Below, piece by piece: positions 1 through 6,793 of a stretch of DNA of 13,175 nt (positions within the stretch are counted from its first letter, which is position 1; each line of letters begins with the position of its first letter). The notes beneath the pieces are model-generated. The model saw only the letters and a list, made by a program, of their open reading frames with translations, made no database searches and was not told where the DNA came from. Origin of the DNA: Planctomycetales bacterium (GTDB lineage: Bacteria > Planctomycetota > Phycisphaerae > SM23-33); contig JAUVIQ010000064.1 in assembly GCA_030592655.1 (NCBI GenBank), positions 1-13,175 of the forward strand, read 5' to 3'. A program made the translations under genes and the position numbers.

Positions 1-29
1 ACGTGGCGTCAGCATGAACGGTTATCTCC

Positions 30-126
30 TTATAGGGAATAGGTCATAGGTTATAGGGAATAGGGAAAAATGGGAAACGGAACAAAACAACCCTACGACC
101 TACACTCTATGACCTACGACCTTTCT
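30..126. repeat. Degenerate heptanucleotide repeats in two opposed blocks
   Basis: Two blocks of degenerate 7-bp repeats face each other. On the plus strand, 30-65 reads as TAGG-type heptads: TTATAGGGAATAGG occurs at 30-43 and again at 51-64, a 21-bp (3x7) period. 92-126 reads as CCTANNN heptads: CCTACGACCT occurs at 92-101 and 113-122, again 21 bp apart. The blocks are partly complementary: TAGGTCATAG (40-49) pairs exactly with CTATGACCTA (107-116). They lie just downstream of the minus-strand secA/SEC-C unit, so the transcript could fold here. No protein gene is visible in 1-127. The heptad pattern is directly seen; any function is inference. Confidence 0.6.
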
Positions 127-127
127 G

Positions 128-379
128 TCATTTTTTCGCCCCGCAGCATTTTTTATACTTTTTACCGGAGCCGCAGGGGCAGGGGTCGTTTCTACCGGGT
201 TGGTCGGACGATGTCAGTTTGTATTTGTCCGGGTCCTTCTCGCGTTCCGCCTTCGCCTTGGCGAGGATTTCATCCTCGGCTTCGATGTCCTCGGTACTTC
301 GTTGCTTTCGGGACAGGTCGTCGAGTTTTTTCTTGTCCTTGCGTTTGGTGTACCTATCTTCGATTGGGTCATGTGCCAT
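128..379 (-). CDS. Small SEC-C zinc-motif protein, coupled to secA
   Basis: An 83-residue protein whose last third is a SEC-C module: GRNDPCPCGSGKKYKKCCG, with putative zinc ligands C67, C69, C78 and C79. The first 60 residues are highly charged (Lys/Asp/Glu) and look helical, with no signal peptide or membrane segment. In SecA the SEC-C tail binds zinc and contacts SecB and ribosomes; a free SEC-C protein may share a partner with SecA, which is inference. The start at 379 is preferred because its ATG overlaps the secA stop as TAATG and a GGGAG Shine-Dalgarno sits about 9 bases upstream. An in-frame ATG at 400 would add 7 residues inside the secA SEC-C code. Expression is probably translationally coupled to secA. 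Family assignment is solid; role unknown. Confidence 0.8.
   Translation of the reverse strand: MAHDPIEDRYTKRKDKKKLDDLSRKQRSTEDIEAEDEILAKAKAEREKDPDKYKLTSSDQPGRNDPCPCGSGKKYKKCCGAKK
141..191. repeat. SEC-C DNA repeat, copy in the small gene
   Basis: This 51-bp stretch matches 392-442 at about 45 of 51 positions, with a 22-bp identical core (170-191 and 421-442). Both copies encode the SEC-C cysteine module on the minus strand. Because the offset is 251 bp, the two copies sit in different reading frames. It looks like a duplication of the secA 3' end, or two modules kept alike by gene conversion or selection. Confidence 0.75.
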
Positions 380-3300
380 TATTGGTTTCTCCCGCAGCAT
401 TTTTTGAATTTTTTCCCGCTGCCGCAGGGGCAGGGGTCGTTTCGCCCGACCTTGGGCTGGTTACGGACGATGGTTTGAATCTTCTGCGCCTCTGCCGCTG
501 CCTGCTGATCGGCCATATCGCGTGCGAGGTCGTCGTATCCGCTGAGTTGGTCGTGTACCAGTTGCGAAACCTGATAGACGCTTTCCATCTCGGCTTCAGC
601 GCCGAGTTGGGCCTTGAAAACAATGTCCGTAACCTTGTTCCGCACGGCCGAAAGCATTTCGTCGAACTGGCGGAAACCCTCTCGCTTATAGACGATTCTC
701 GGGTCCTGCTCGGCGTAACTTCGAAGCCCGACACCGCTGCGAAGATGATCCATCGCCAGGAGATGATCTTTCCATGAAGTATCGTATATTTGCAGCAGGA
801 CGAAGCGTTCCAGTTCGGTCAGTTCGCGTCGCAGAAAGGCTCTTCCAGCCTGAGTCAGAGCCGCTTCGACGTCACCGGCCAATTCGTCGGCGGAAATGTC
901 CGTGTCGAAGCGTTTTTTGCACCATTCGATTATTTCGGGAATCTTTTCCGTCCCGTTCAAGCCTGCCAGGAACGCATTGACGGTCTGCTCAAGTTTGTCG
1001 CCTGTGAAGAAACCTTCTGCCAGGGCGACAAGGTCATCAAGCAACTGGTCAATGGACTTATCGGAGAGTTTTTCGGGGTCCCATCCGGCAACGAATTTAC
1101 GATTTGCCCAGTCGCACAGGGCCGTGAGGGCATAGATGTTTTCAGCGCCTGACTGTCCGACCGTTATATCTATGGCGTATCGGCAGGGGTACTCGATCTC
1201 GCGTCGGAGATACGCGCCTTCGACGGCGCGGGCGATTTTTTGCTCTGCCTCCCGTAGATCGTTTTCCGGTAATTCAGCCGGCGGGATTTCCAGTCCGAAC
1301 TTGCTTCGCGCCGATTCAGCCAAAGCCTGAACCGCAAAACCGTCAGCCAGGAATTGCTGAAGCCCCGTCAGGTCAATCGACTCTATATGAGCGGCGGCGG
1401 CTTCGGCGAGGGTCTGTTCCATTTCGGGCGGGTCCATCCGCCGAAGTTGGTTCTGTGGAAGATTGACCTTGAATCGGCTCATCGCCCATGACGACAACCC
1501 GCGCAGGTCCCATTCCTTCGGGTCGAGTTCCTCGTCGGCGTATTCGCCGATGGTTACGTTTATGACGTTGGTTGCTTCCTCTGCCGCCCTGTTGCGAAGA
1601 TCGGCTTCGAGTGCGGGGAAATCCTCGACGGTCTCGCCGCGAATCTGGTCGGGTCTGAGATTCAGTTCCAGGTTGTGGCGGACCCATTCCGCCATACATC
1701 GCTGGGGATAATCGCCGGAGAGGTAATCGGCCACCGAGTCGCCGATCGTCTCGTCTATCATTTCGCGGATGATGTTTTCGATGTCCTCACCGGCGAGTAT
1801 CTGTTGTCGGCGCGAGTAGAAATACCGACGCTGATGGTCCATCACCTCGTCATATTCCAGCAGGTTCTTTCGGATATCGAAGTTGCGCTGTTCGACTTTC
1901 TTCTGTGCCCGCTCGATGCCTTTGCTGATTTTTTTGTGTTCGATCGGTTCGCCTTCCTGCAGGCCGAGCCAACCGAGAACTTTGAGAGTCCATTCACCGG
2001 CAAAGATAGCCAGCAGGTCGTCGCGTAATGACAGGAAGAACCGGCTGGAACCGGGGTCGCCCTGGCGGCCCGACCGACCTCGCAACTGGTTGTCGATCCG
2101 CCGGGCCTCGTGGCGTTCGGTCGCTACGATGTGCAGGCCACAGGGCACGTCGGCCCGACAGTCGCTCCTGCCCCGCCGGGGGAAGGACGGGTCGATCTTC
2201 GGCTTGAAACAGTGTGCGCACTTCGTAGCAGCGTCGTATTCCGGGCAGTGGATACAGCACTTGGCCAATCCGGGCGGGAATAAATCCTGCGGCTTGACGC
2301 CCAGTTCAGCCAGTTTCTCATCCGAGGGAACTTTGCACGTATCGAGCACGACGCCGGAGCCAAGTTTGATGTCCGTACCGCGACCGGCCATATTCGTCGC
2401 AATCGTTACGTTTCCGACCATCTCTTTCGAGCCGCGTTTCAGCGGACTTTGCATACCCGCCAGCATGACGATCTCGGCTTCGCGTGCGGCGTTTTCAGGG
2501 CGGGCGTTGAGAACCTCGTGCGTGATACCGTAAGAGCGAGTCAGCATCTCGCTGAGATAATCGGATTTTTCGATGCTCGTCGTACCGACCAGTACAGGCC
2601 GACCCGCCTTGGAGTAGGTGTTAATCTCCTCGACCAGCGCGTTGTATTTCTCCTCGACCGTTCCGTAAATAAGGTCGTTATAATCCATGCGGTTGACGGG
2701 GCGGTGCGTCGGGACGCAGATCACGTCGAGTTTATAAATCTTCATAAACTCTTCCGCCTCCGTCATGGCCGTACCGGTCATACCGGCGAGTTTCCCGTAA
2801 AGTTTGAAGAAGTTCTGGAGCGTGATGGTCGCGAGCGTCTGGTTTTCCTCTTTGACGGGGACACGTTCCTTTGCCTCAACGGCCTGGTGAAGCCCGTCCG
2901 ACCACTGCCGCCCCTCCATGAGGCGCCCGGTGAACTCATCGACGATGATGACATCCCCGCTCTGGACGACGTAATCCTTATCGCGTTCATATACGACGTG
3001 GGCGCGAAGCGACTGGTCCATCAGGTGAGGCCATTCCATATTGGCGCCGACATAGAAACTTCCCACCCCAGCCACATCCTGTGCGGCGCTGACGCCTTCA
3101 TGGGTCAGGTGTGCGGATTTCTTGTCCAGTTCGACCTCGTAATATTTCGTCAGTCCGGCGAGTTCATCCTCCGCCCTGCCGAGGTCGGCGCGGGCCTTTT
3201 CCAGTTTCCCGGATGCCGATTTTTTCTTCTCGCCGCCGGTTTTAGCGTGTTCGCCCTCAATCGCCCTGACGGACCTTTTCATGTTATCGAGGCGCTGGTT

Positions 3301-4185
3301 CGCCTGTTTGTAAGAGCGGTGGCGTTTGATTATTTCCCTGATTACGCCGTCGGCCTTGCTGTAGCGCCCCACGTCGCCATAGGCCGGTCCTGAAATAATC
3401 AGCGGCGTCCGCGCCTCGTCGATCAGGATATTGTCAACCTCATCGACGATTGCGTAATCGCGGACACCCTGGACCTGCTCGGCTACCGACATCTTCATAT
3501 TGTCGCGGAGGTAGTCGAATCCGAACTCGCTGTTGGTTCCGTAGATTACGTTACAGGCGTATTGCTCCTGACGCTCGGCGCTGTCCATCGGCTGCTGGAT
3601 CGCGCCGACCCGCATGCCGAGCATCTCGAAAATCGGCGAGGCGAAGTCGCAGTCGCGCTGGACGAGGTAATCGTTGACGGTTACGATGTGGACCTTCTTA
3701 CCGCCCAGAACCGCCATATAAACAGCCGGGTAACACGCGATGGTCTTGCCTTCGCCGGTGGCTTCTTCTGCGATTGCCCCATCGTGGAGGACCTGGCCTG
3801 CCACAAATTGCACATCGAACTGACGGTGATTCCTCGCCAACCAGGATGCCATTCGCACAGCCGAAAATGCCTCGGGAAGTATGTCTTCGGGAGACTCGCC
3901 TTCGGCCAGCCGGCGGTGGAAATCGTTGCTCTTTCCGCTAAGCCAGTCCTTCGCCGCTATCGGAACGACTTCCAGCGACTTGGCCATTTGGACCAGTTCG
4001 TCCGCATCGACCTTCCCGTCCATCGAGCCAGCCGCCTGGCGAACGAGGGCATAATACTCATCTTCAAACTTCCGCCCAGCCACGTTAATCCGCTCGCGGA
4101 CAACGTTCATCCGCGCGCGGACCATCCGCTCGTTCCGGGAACCGCCAAGCAACTTCACGAATGTCTTGCCTATCGTAGAAAACAT
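379..4185 (-). CDS. secA: Preprotein translocase ATPase SecA (enlarged form)
   Basis: SecA is the cytoplasmic motor ATPase that pushes unfolded preproteins through SecYEG. The main landmarks are all present: Walker A GEGKT (144-148), Walker B DEVD (248-251) followed by ILIDEARTPLIISGP, the SecA signature ATNMAGRGTDI (596-606), QLRGRSGRQGD (700-710), the scaffold segment around SWKDHLLAMDHLR (1137-1149), and a C-terminal SEC-C motif with C1252, C1254, C1263 and C1264. At 1268 residues it is far longer than the roughly 800-900 usual for the family. The extra length comes from a charged, probably coiled-coil insert in the preprotein cross-linking region (about 286-345), a Cys-rich insert in NBD2 (about 609-684), and an expanded helical wing (about 831-1128). 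No strong Shine-Dalgarno precedes the ATG, but residues from 1 onward match the family. It heads a unit with the SEC-C gene. Confidence 0.97.
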   Translation of the reverse strand: MFSTIGKTFVKLLGGSRNERMVRARMNVVRERINVAGRKFEDEYYALVRQAAGSMDGKVDADELVQMAKSLEVVPIAAKDWLSGKSNDFHRRLAEGESPEDILPEAFSAVRMASWLARNHRQFDVQFVAGQVLHDGAIAEEATGEGKTIACYPAVYMAVLGGKKVHIVTVNDYLVQRDCDFASPIFEMLGMRVGAIQQPMDSAERQEQYACNVIYGTNSEFGFDYLRDNMKMSVAEQVQGVRDYAIVDEVDNILIDEARTPLIISGPAYGDVGRYSKADGVIREIIKRHRSYKQANQRLDNMKRSVRAIEGEHAKTGGEKKKSASGKLEKARADLGRAEDELAGLTKYYEVELDKKSAHLTHEGVSAAQDVAGVGSFYVGANMEWPHLMDQSLRAHVVYERDKDYVVQSGDVIIVDEFTGRLMEGRQWSDGLHQAVEAKERVPVKEENQTLATITLQNFFKLYGKLAGMTGTAMTEAEEFMKIYKLDVICVPTHRPVNRMDYNDLIYGTVEEKYNALVEEINTYSKAGRPVLVGTTSIEKSDYLSEMLTRSYGITHEVLNARPENAAREAEIVMLAGMQSPLKRGSKEMVGNVTIATNMAGRGTDIKLGSGVVLDTCKVPSDEKLAELGVKPQDLFPPGLAKCCIHCPEYDAATKCAHCFKPKIDPSFPRRGRSDCRADVPCGLHIVATERHEARRIDNQLRGRSGRQGDPGSSRFFLSLRDDLLAIFAGEWTLKVLGWLGLQEGEPIEHKKISKGIERAQKKVEQRNFDIRKNLLEYDEVMDHQRRYFYSRRQQILAGEDIENIIREMIDETIGDSVADYLSGDYPQRCMAEWVRHNLELNLRPDQIRGETVEDFPALEADLRNRAAEEATNVINVTIGEYADEELDPKEWDLRGLSSWAMSRFKVNLPQNQLRRMDPPEMEQTLAEAAAAHIESIDLTGLQQFLADGFAVQALAESARSKFGLEIPPAELPENDLREAEQKIARAVEGAYLRREIEYPCRYAIDITVGQSGAENIYALTALCDWANRKFVAGWDPEKLSDKSIDQLLDDLVALAEGFFTGDKLEQTVNAFLAGLNGTEKIPEIIEWCKKRFDTDISADELAGDVEAALTQAGRAFLRRELTELERFVLLQIYDTSWKDHLLAMDHLRSGVGLRSYAEQDPRIVYKREGFRQFDEMLSAVRNKVTDIVFKAQLGAEAEMESVYQVSQLVHDQLSGYDDLARDMADQQAAAEAQKIQTIVRNQPKVGRNDPCPCGSGKKFKKCCGRNQ
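392..442. repeat. SEC-C DNA repeat, copy in secA
   Basis: Partner of the 141-191 copy. It encodes the C-terminal SEC-C module of SecA on the minus strand and shares the 22-bp identical core at 421-442. Confidence 0.75.
802..1695 (-). repeat. secA: Internal helical repeats in the SecA wing domain
   Basis: SecA residues 831-1128 contain about five diverged units. Each opens with a helix ending in an aromatic-rich motif, continues with a short Leu/Pro turn, and closes with a Leu/Ala-rich helix. Motif starts are AEWVRHNLELNL (832), SSWAMSRFKVNL (898), LAESARSKFGLEI (955), LCDWANRKFVAG (1023) and IIEWCKKRFDTDI (1085). E. coli SecA has one comparable unit (recalled as IPGLQERLKNDFDLDL) at this place. 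The repeat pattern is seen by eye at protein level only; unit boundaries are approximate. Confidence 0.6.
2134..2361 (-). other. secA: Cysteine-rich insert in SecA NBD2 (putative zinc site)
   Basis: Between the GRGTDI motif and the HIVATERHE segment, SecA residues 609-684 hold eight cysteines (617, 643, 644, 647, 656, 659, 676, 682). Four of them form CxxC-x8-CxxC (644/647/656/659), a spacing typical of small zinc-binding knuckles. The corresponding E. coli stretch, as I recall it, has a linker of other sequence without this cluster. Metal binding is inference. Confidence 0.6.
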
Positions 4186-4225
4186 CAGCGCCCATTTCGT
4201 CCAAAGAGCATCTTCAATTCCGCAC

Positions 4226-4255
4226 AGTATCGCATCTTGTATCCAGCGGCGTCAA
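4226..4255 (-). promoter_or_regulatory. Candidate secA promoter
   Basis: On the minus strand, TTGACG (4255-4250) and GATACT (4231-4226) are separated by 18 bp, with a TG one base before the -10 (extended -10). The predicted transcript would start about 35 bases before the secA ATG. Based on sequence only. Confidence 0.4.
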
Positions 4256-4266
4256 GCGACTCGAAC

Positions 4267-4295
4267 TTGCCAACGGCTACGCATGCACGTACGAT
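4267..4295 (+). promoter_or_regulatory. Candidate promoter of the M55 peptidase gene
   Basis: TTGCCA (4267-4272) and TACGAT (4290-4295) are spaced by 17 bp, upstream of the plus-strand peptidase gene. The -35 is close to consensus and the -10 is moderate. Confidence 0.35.
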
Positions 4296-4343
4296 GCTCG
4301 TTTCGAGAACGTTACAAAGGACAGATCGAATCGAGGTGAGGCT

Positions 4344-5141
4344 ATGAAAATCTATATCAGTGCTGATATCGAAGGGGTTACTGGAACGGCGCACTGGGAC
4401 GAAACAGTGAAGGAAAAGCCCGACTATCGCGAGTTCCAGGAGCAAATGACCGACGAAGTCGCAGCCGCTTGTGAGGGGTCGCTGAACGCCGGCGCTACCG
4501 AGATTCTCGTGAGAGACGCACACGATACAGCCAGGAATATCATAGCATCAAAACTCCCCGAACAGGCAAGGTTGGTCCGAGGCTGGGCGGAGCATCCGTT
4601 ATTCATGGTCGATCATCTCGATAAAACCTTAGATGCCGTCATCATGATCGGATACCATTCCCCCGCCGGTATGGACACCAATCCGCTGGCCCATACCATG
4701 TCCGGACAGGTTGAATATATCAGAATCAACGGAACGCTAGCCTCCGAATTTCTCTTGTACGCATATGCGGCTGCGATGTTCGGCGTTCCCGTCGTCTTCG
4801 TCTCCGGCGACGAGGGACTGTGCCGAGAAGTAACCTCCTTCAACAAGACGATTCAGACAGTCGCGGTCAAGCAGGGCGTCGGCGGGTCAGTCGTCAGTAT
4901 TCACCCGCAATTGGCAGTCAAGCAAATAAAGGCCGGCGTGGAATCGGCACTGAAGGCGGACCTTACATTATACAAGATGCAATTACCGAAAGAGTTCCGC
5001 GTAGAGATTTCCTTCAAGAAGCACGAAAAGGCCTACAAGGCATCTCATTATCCCGGCGTGTCGCTGTCTTCGGCGAATGTTGTTTCATTCGAAAACAGCG
5101 ATTACTTCGAGGTCCTGCGAACGTTCATGTTCATCCTGTAA
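4344..5141 (+). CDS. M55 family D-aminopeptidase, DppA-like
   Basis: A 265-residue protein of peptidase family M55, whose type member Bacillus DppA is a zinc-dependent aminopeptidase releasing D-Ala from D-amino-acid peptides. The expected ligand residues are in place: Asp8 and Glu10 in SADIEG at the N terminus, His60 in RDAHD, His105 in IGYHSPAG, His117 in LAHTMSG (the catalytic His position), Glu135, and the VSGDEG segment near 153-158. The length fits the family (B. subtilis DppA 274). No signal peptide is visible, so it should be cytoplasmic, possibly recycling peptidoglycan-derived or imported D-peptides. A strong GAGGTGAGG Shine-Dalgarno supports the ATG. No transporter genes adjoin it, unlike the Bacillus dpp operon. 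It stands alone, divergent from secA and convergent with the next gene. Substrate is not predictable. Confidence 0.9.
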   Translation: MKIYISADIEGVTGTAHWDETVKEKPDYREFQEQMTDEVAAACEGSLNAGATEILVRDAHDTARNIIASKLPEQARLVRGWAEHPLFMVDHLDKTLDAVIMIGYHSPAGMDTNPLAHTMSGQVEYIRINGTLASEFLLYAYAAAMFGVPVVFVSGDEGLCREVTSFNKTIQTVAVKQGVGGSVVSIHPQLAVKQIKAGVESALKADLTLYKMQLPKEFRVEISFKKHEKAYKASHYPGVSLSSANVVSFENSDYFEVLRTFMFIL

Positions 5142-5153
5142 GCAGCCGGGAGC

Positions 5154-6509
5154 CTACTGCTTCGCAGCGCGCCGCCTGCGCTTCAGCAGCGCAATCCCGC
5201 CCAATCCGAGCAGTACAAACGAGGCCGGCTCAGGCACGTACTTGACCAGGTAGGCATCATAGCCGCCGGCGTTTGTCCCGCCGAGGTCGCCGCCGGTCTC
5301 GCCTGAGATATAGACGCCGGAGCCGTCCACCGCGACGTAATTCCACCGTTCCCCATCCTCTGTACCGAACTGTACAATCCACATCTGGTTCCCTAATCCG
5401 TCGTACTTGGCCAGAAAGGCGTCATCGTTACCGGCGTTGGTCCCGCCGAGGTCGCCCTCGGTACAGCCCGTAACATAGACGTCGCCGGAGCCGTCCACCA
5501 CGACTGAATCGATACCGTCGTGGTCCATGTTGGGAACGCCTGTGCCGATTTGTCTGGTCCACTGGAGGTTGCCGGATGTGTCGTACTTGGCCAGGAAGGC
5601 GTCAAAACCGCCCTCGTTTGTTCCGTCGAGGTCGCCTGTGGTCAATCCCGCGATATAGACGCCGGAGCCGTCCACCGCAACGGACTTGCCCGCGTCGTAG
5701 TCGGTCGTGCCGAGTAGTCTCGTCCACTGGTGAACCCCGGATTCGTCATACTTTGTCAGGAAGGCATCGTTGTTGTAGTTGCCGGCGTTCGTCTGGCCGT
5801 TGAGGTCGCCGCCGGTCTCGCCCGTGATATAGACGCTGGAACCGCCCACCGCGACGGAATGGCCCTTGTCCGAGGCGCTTGTGCCGAATTGTCTCGTCCA
5901 CTGGAGGACGCCGGAGTCGTTATACTTGGCCAGGAAGGCATCGCCAAGTCCCGCTTGGGTCCCCCCGTTGAGGCTTCCGCCGGTCTGGCCTGTGATGTAG
6001 ATGCCGGATGCGTTCACCGCGACGGAATTGCCCTCCTCACAGACGTTCGTACCGAATTGGCGTGTCCATAAGGGGTTGCCGGACACGTCATACTTACTAA
6101 GGAAGACATCCTCGCCGCCCGCGCTGGTCCCGTGGAGGGTTCCGCCGGTATGACCCGTGATATAGACGCCGGAGCCGTTCACAGCGACGGAATTGCTTAT
6201 GTCCAAGGCGCTCGTGCCGAGTTGTCTCGTCCACAGGCGGGTACCGGCGTTGTTGTACTTGACCAGGAAGGCATCCTCTAAACCCGCGTTGGTTCCGACA
6301 AGGCTGCCCCAGGTCTCGCCCGTGATATAGACGCCGCCGAAGGAATCCACCGCAACGGATTTACTCTCGTCGTTGCTGGTGGTACCGCACTGTTGCGCCC
6401 AGTCCTGCACATAGGGCGCCTCGGCCCGGGCCACGCCCGCACCGGCGGCGATAACGACCAACAACGTAATGATACAAACTGACAACCCAACAATTCTTCT
6501 TGCGTTCAT
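5154..6509 (-). CDS. Secreted SBBP beta-propeller protein with PEP-CTERM anchor
   Basis: A 451-residue exported protein. Residues 1-30 form a signal peptide (RR, hydrophobic core, ARA|E cleavage). Seven repeats of 55-60 residues follow, each with WTRQxGT, SVAVDGSGVYITGxTGG and DAFLAKYDxSG. The repeat tryptophans fall at 37, 93, 148, 204, 262, 317 and 377. This matches the SBBP beta-propeller repeat, and seven copies could close one seven-bladed propeller. Blade seven runs straight into the C-terminal sorting signal VPEPAS (425-430), a hydrophobic stretch and RRRR (444-447), the PEP-CTERM pattern that exosortase recognises and removes on export to the envelope or matrix. No exosortase gene is in the window. 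A GGAGG Shine-Dalgarno about 8 bases before the ATG fixes the start. Ligand or role of the propeller is unknown. Confidence 0.92.
   Translation of the reverse strand: MNARRIVGLSVCIITLLVVIAAGAGVARAEAPYVQDWAQQCGTTSNDESKSVAVDSFGGVYITGETWGSLVGTNAGLEDAFLVKYNNAGTRLWTRQLGTSALDISNSVAVNGSGVYITGHTGGTLHGTSAGGEDVFLSKYDVSGNPLWTRQFGTNVCEEGNSVAVNASGIYITGQTGGSLNGGTQAGLGDAFLAKYNDSGVLQWTRQFGTSASDKGHSVAVGGSSVYITGETGGDLNGQTNAGNYNNDAFLTKYDESGVHQWTRLLGTTDYDAGKSVAVDGSGVYIAGLTTGDLDGTNEGGFDAFLAKYDTSGNLQWTRQIGTGVPNMDHDGIDSVVVDGSGDVYVTGCTEGDLGGTNAGNDDAFLAKYDGLGNQMWIVQFGTEDGERWNYVAVDGSGVYISGETGGDLGGTNAGGYDAYLVKYVPEPASFVLLGLGGIALLKRRRRAAKQ
5238..6413 (-). repeat. Seven tandem propeller repeats, about 165-180 bp each
   Basis: The propeller code repeats at DNA level as well as protein level. 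The string GACGCCGGAGCCGT recurs on the plus strand in several blades (for example near 5314, 5659 and 6166), often within a longer match covering the GSGVYI code. Repeat lengths, measured tryptophan to tryptophan, are 56, 55, 56, 58, 55 and 60 codons. Such DNA similarity permits recombination between blades. Confidence 0.85.
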
Positions 6510-6534
6510 CTACTTTTTCCTCCTTCTTTCATTG

Positions 6535-6587
6535 TCGGAGAGAAGCCTCCGAAACTGCGCAAAACACGAGCCATTCACTCTTTGCAC
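6535..6587 (-). promoter_or_regulatory. Structured 5' leader of the propeller gene
   Basis: Two hairpins can form in the minus-strand transcript between promoter and ATG. The outer stem GTGCAAA (6587-6581) pairs with TTTGCGC (6563-6557), with one G-U, and encloses a 3-bp GAG/CTC stem (6580-6578 with 6570-6568). A second stem, TCGGAG/CTCCGA (6552-6547 with 6540-6535), follows just before the Shine-Dalgarno. I could not match it to a known riboswitch class. Confidence 0.4.
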
Positions 6588-6632
6588 GCTTTTTCCTAAA
6601 ACGGAGCTCAAGCGGAAATTACGAGCAACACT

Positions 6633-6660
6633 ATTATAGCACAGGCGGCGATTCCATCAA
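6633..6660 (-). promoter_or_regulatory. Strong extended -10 promoter of the propeller gene
   Basis: On the minus strand TTGATG (6660-6655) and a perfect TATAAT (6638-6633) are 16 bp apart, and TGC directly precedes the -10, giving the extended form TGCTATAAT. The predicted start near 6626 gives a leader of about 117 bases. The stretch 6510-6793 has no gene; besides this it holds the leader hairpins and, further right, the promoter region of the next operon. Confidence 0.6.
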
Positions 6661-6725
6661 GGATTTTTACCATTTTCCCCCTCCGGTTTCTTGCGGCGTG
6701 GGCTCTCAAGTTAACTGATTATGCC

Positions 6726-6750
6726 GAAAGATTGGCCTTGCAAATCTTTC
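6726..6750 (+). repeat. Inverted repeat, possible operator
   Basis: GAAAGATT (6726-6733) and AATCTTTC (6743-6750) form a perfect 8-bp inverted repeat around a 9-base centre. It overlaps the candidate -35 of the downstream operon, so it could be an operator. Inference only. Confidence 0.35.
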
Positions 6751-6766
6751 CCTGATGTGCGAGAAT
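6738..6766 (+). promoter_or_regulatory. Candidate promoter of the small-protein/proC operon
   Basis: TTGCAA (6738-6743) and GAGAAT (6761-6766) are spaced by 17 bp, with TGC just before the -10. The predicted transcript would begin about 20 bases before the first ATG. Confidence 0.35.
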
Positions 6767-6793
6767 GGGGTTGGTTGATAAGGGAGTTTCACC

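Noticed and set aside
128..400. Earlier ATG at 400 for the SEC-C gene
   Set aside because: It lies inside the secA SEC-C code. The ATG at 379 has the GGGAG site and the TAATG stop-start overlap.
379..4185. Long plus-strand open frames opposite secA (for example 2449-3393 and 3562-4347)
   Set aside because: They are shadows of the secA reading frame in GC-rich code, without family motifs or ribosome sites.
5520..6071. Plus-strand frames opposite the propeller gene
   Set aside because: They repeat in step with the propeller blades and are antisense translations of its repeats.
6535..6600. Cyclic-di-GMP riboswitch in the propeller-gene leader
   Set aside because: Only short GCAAA and GCCTCC-like bits match. 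The expected core and paired arms could not be traced.
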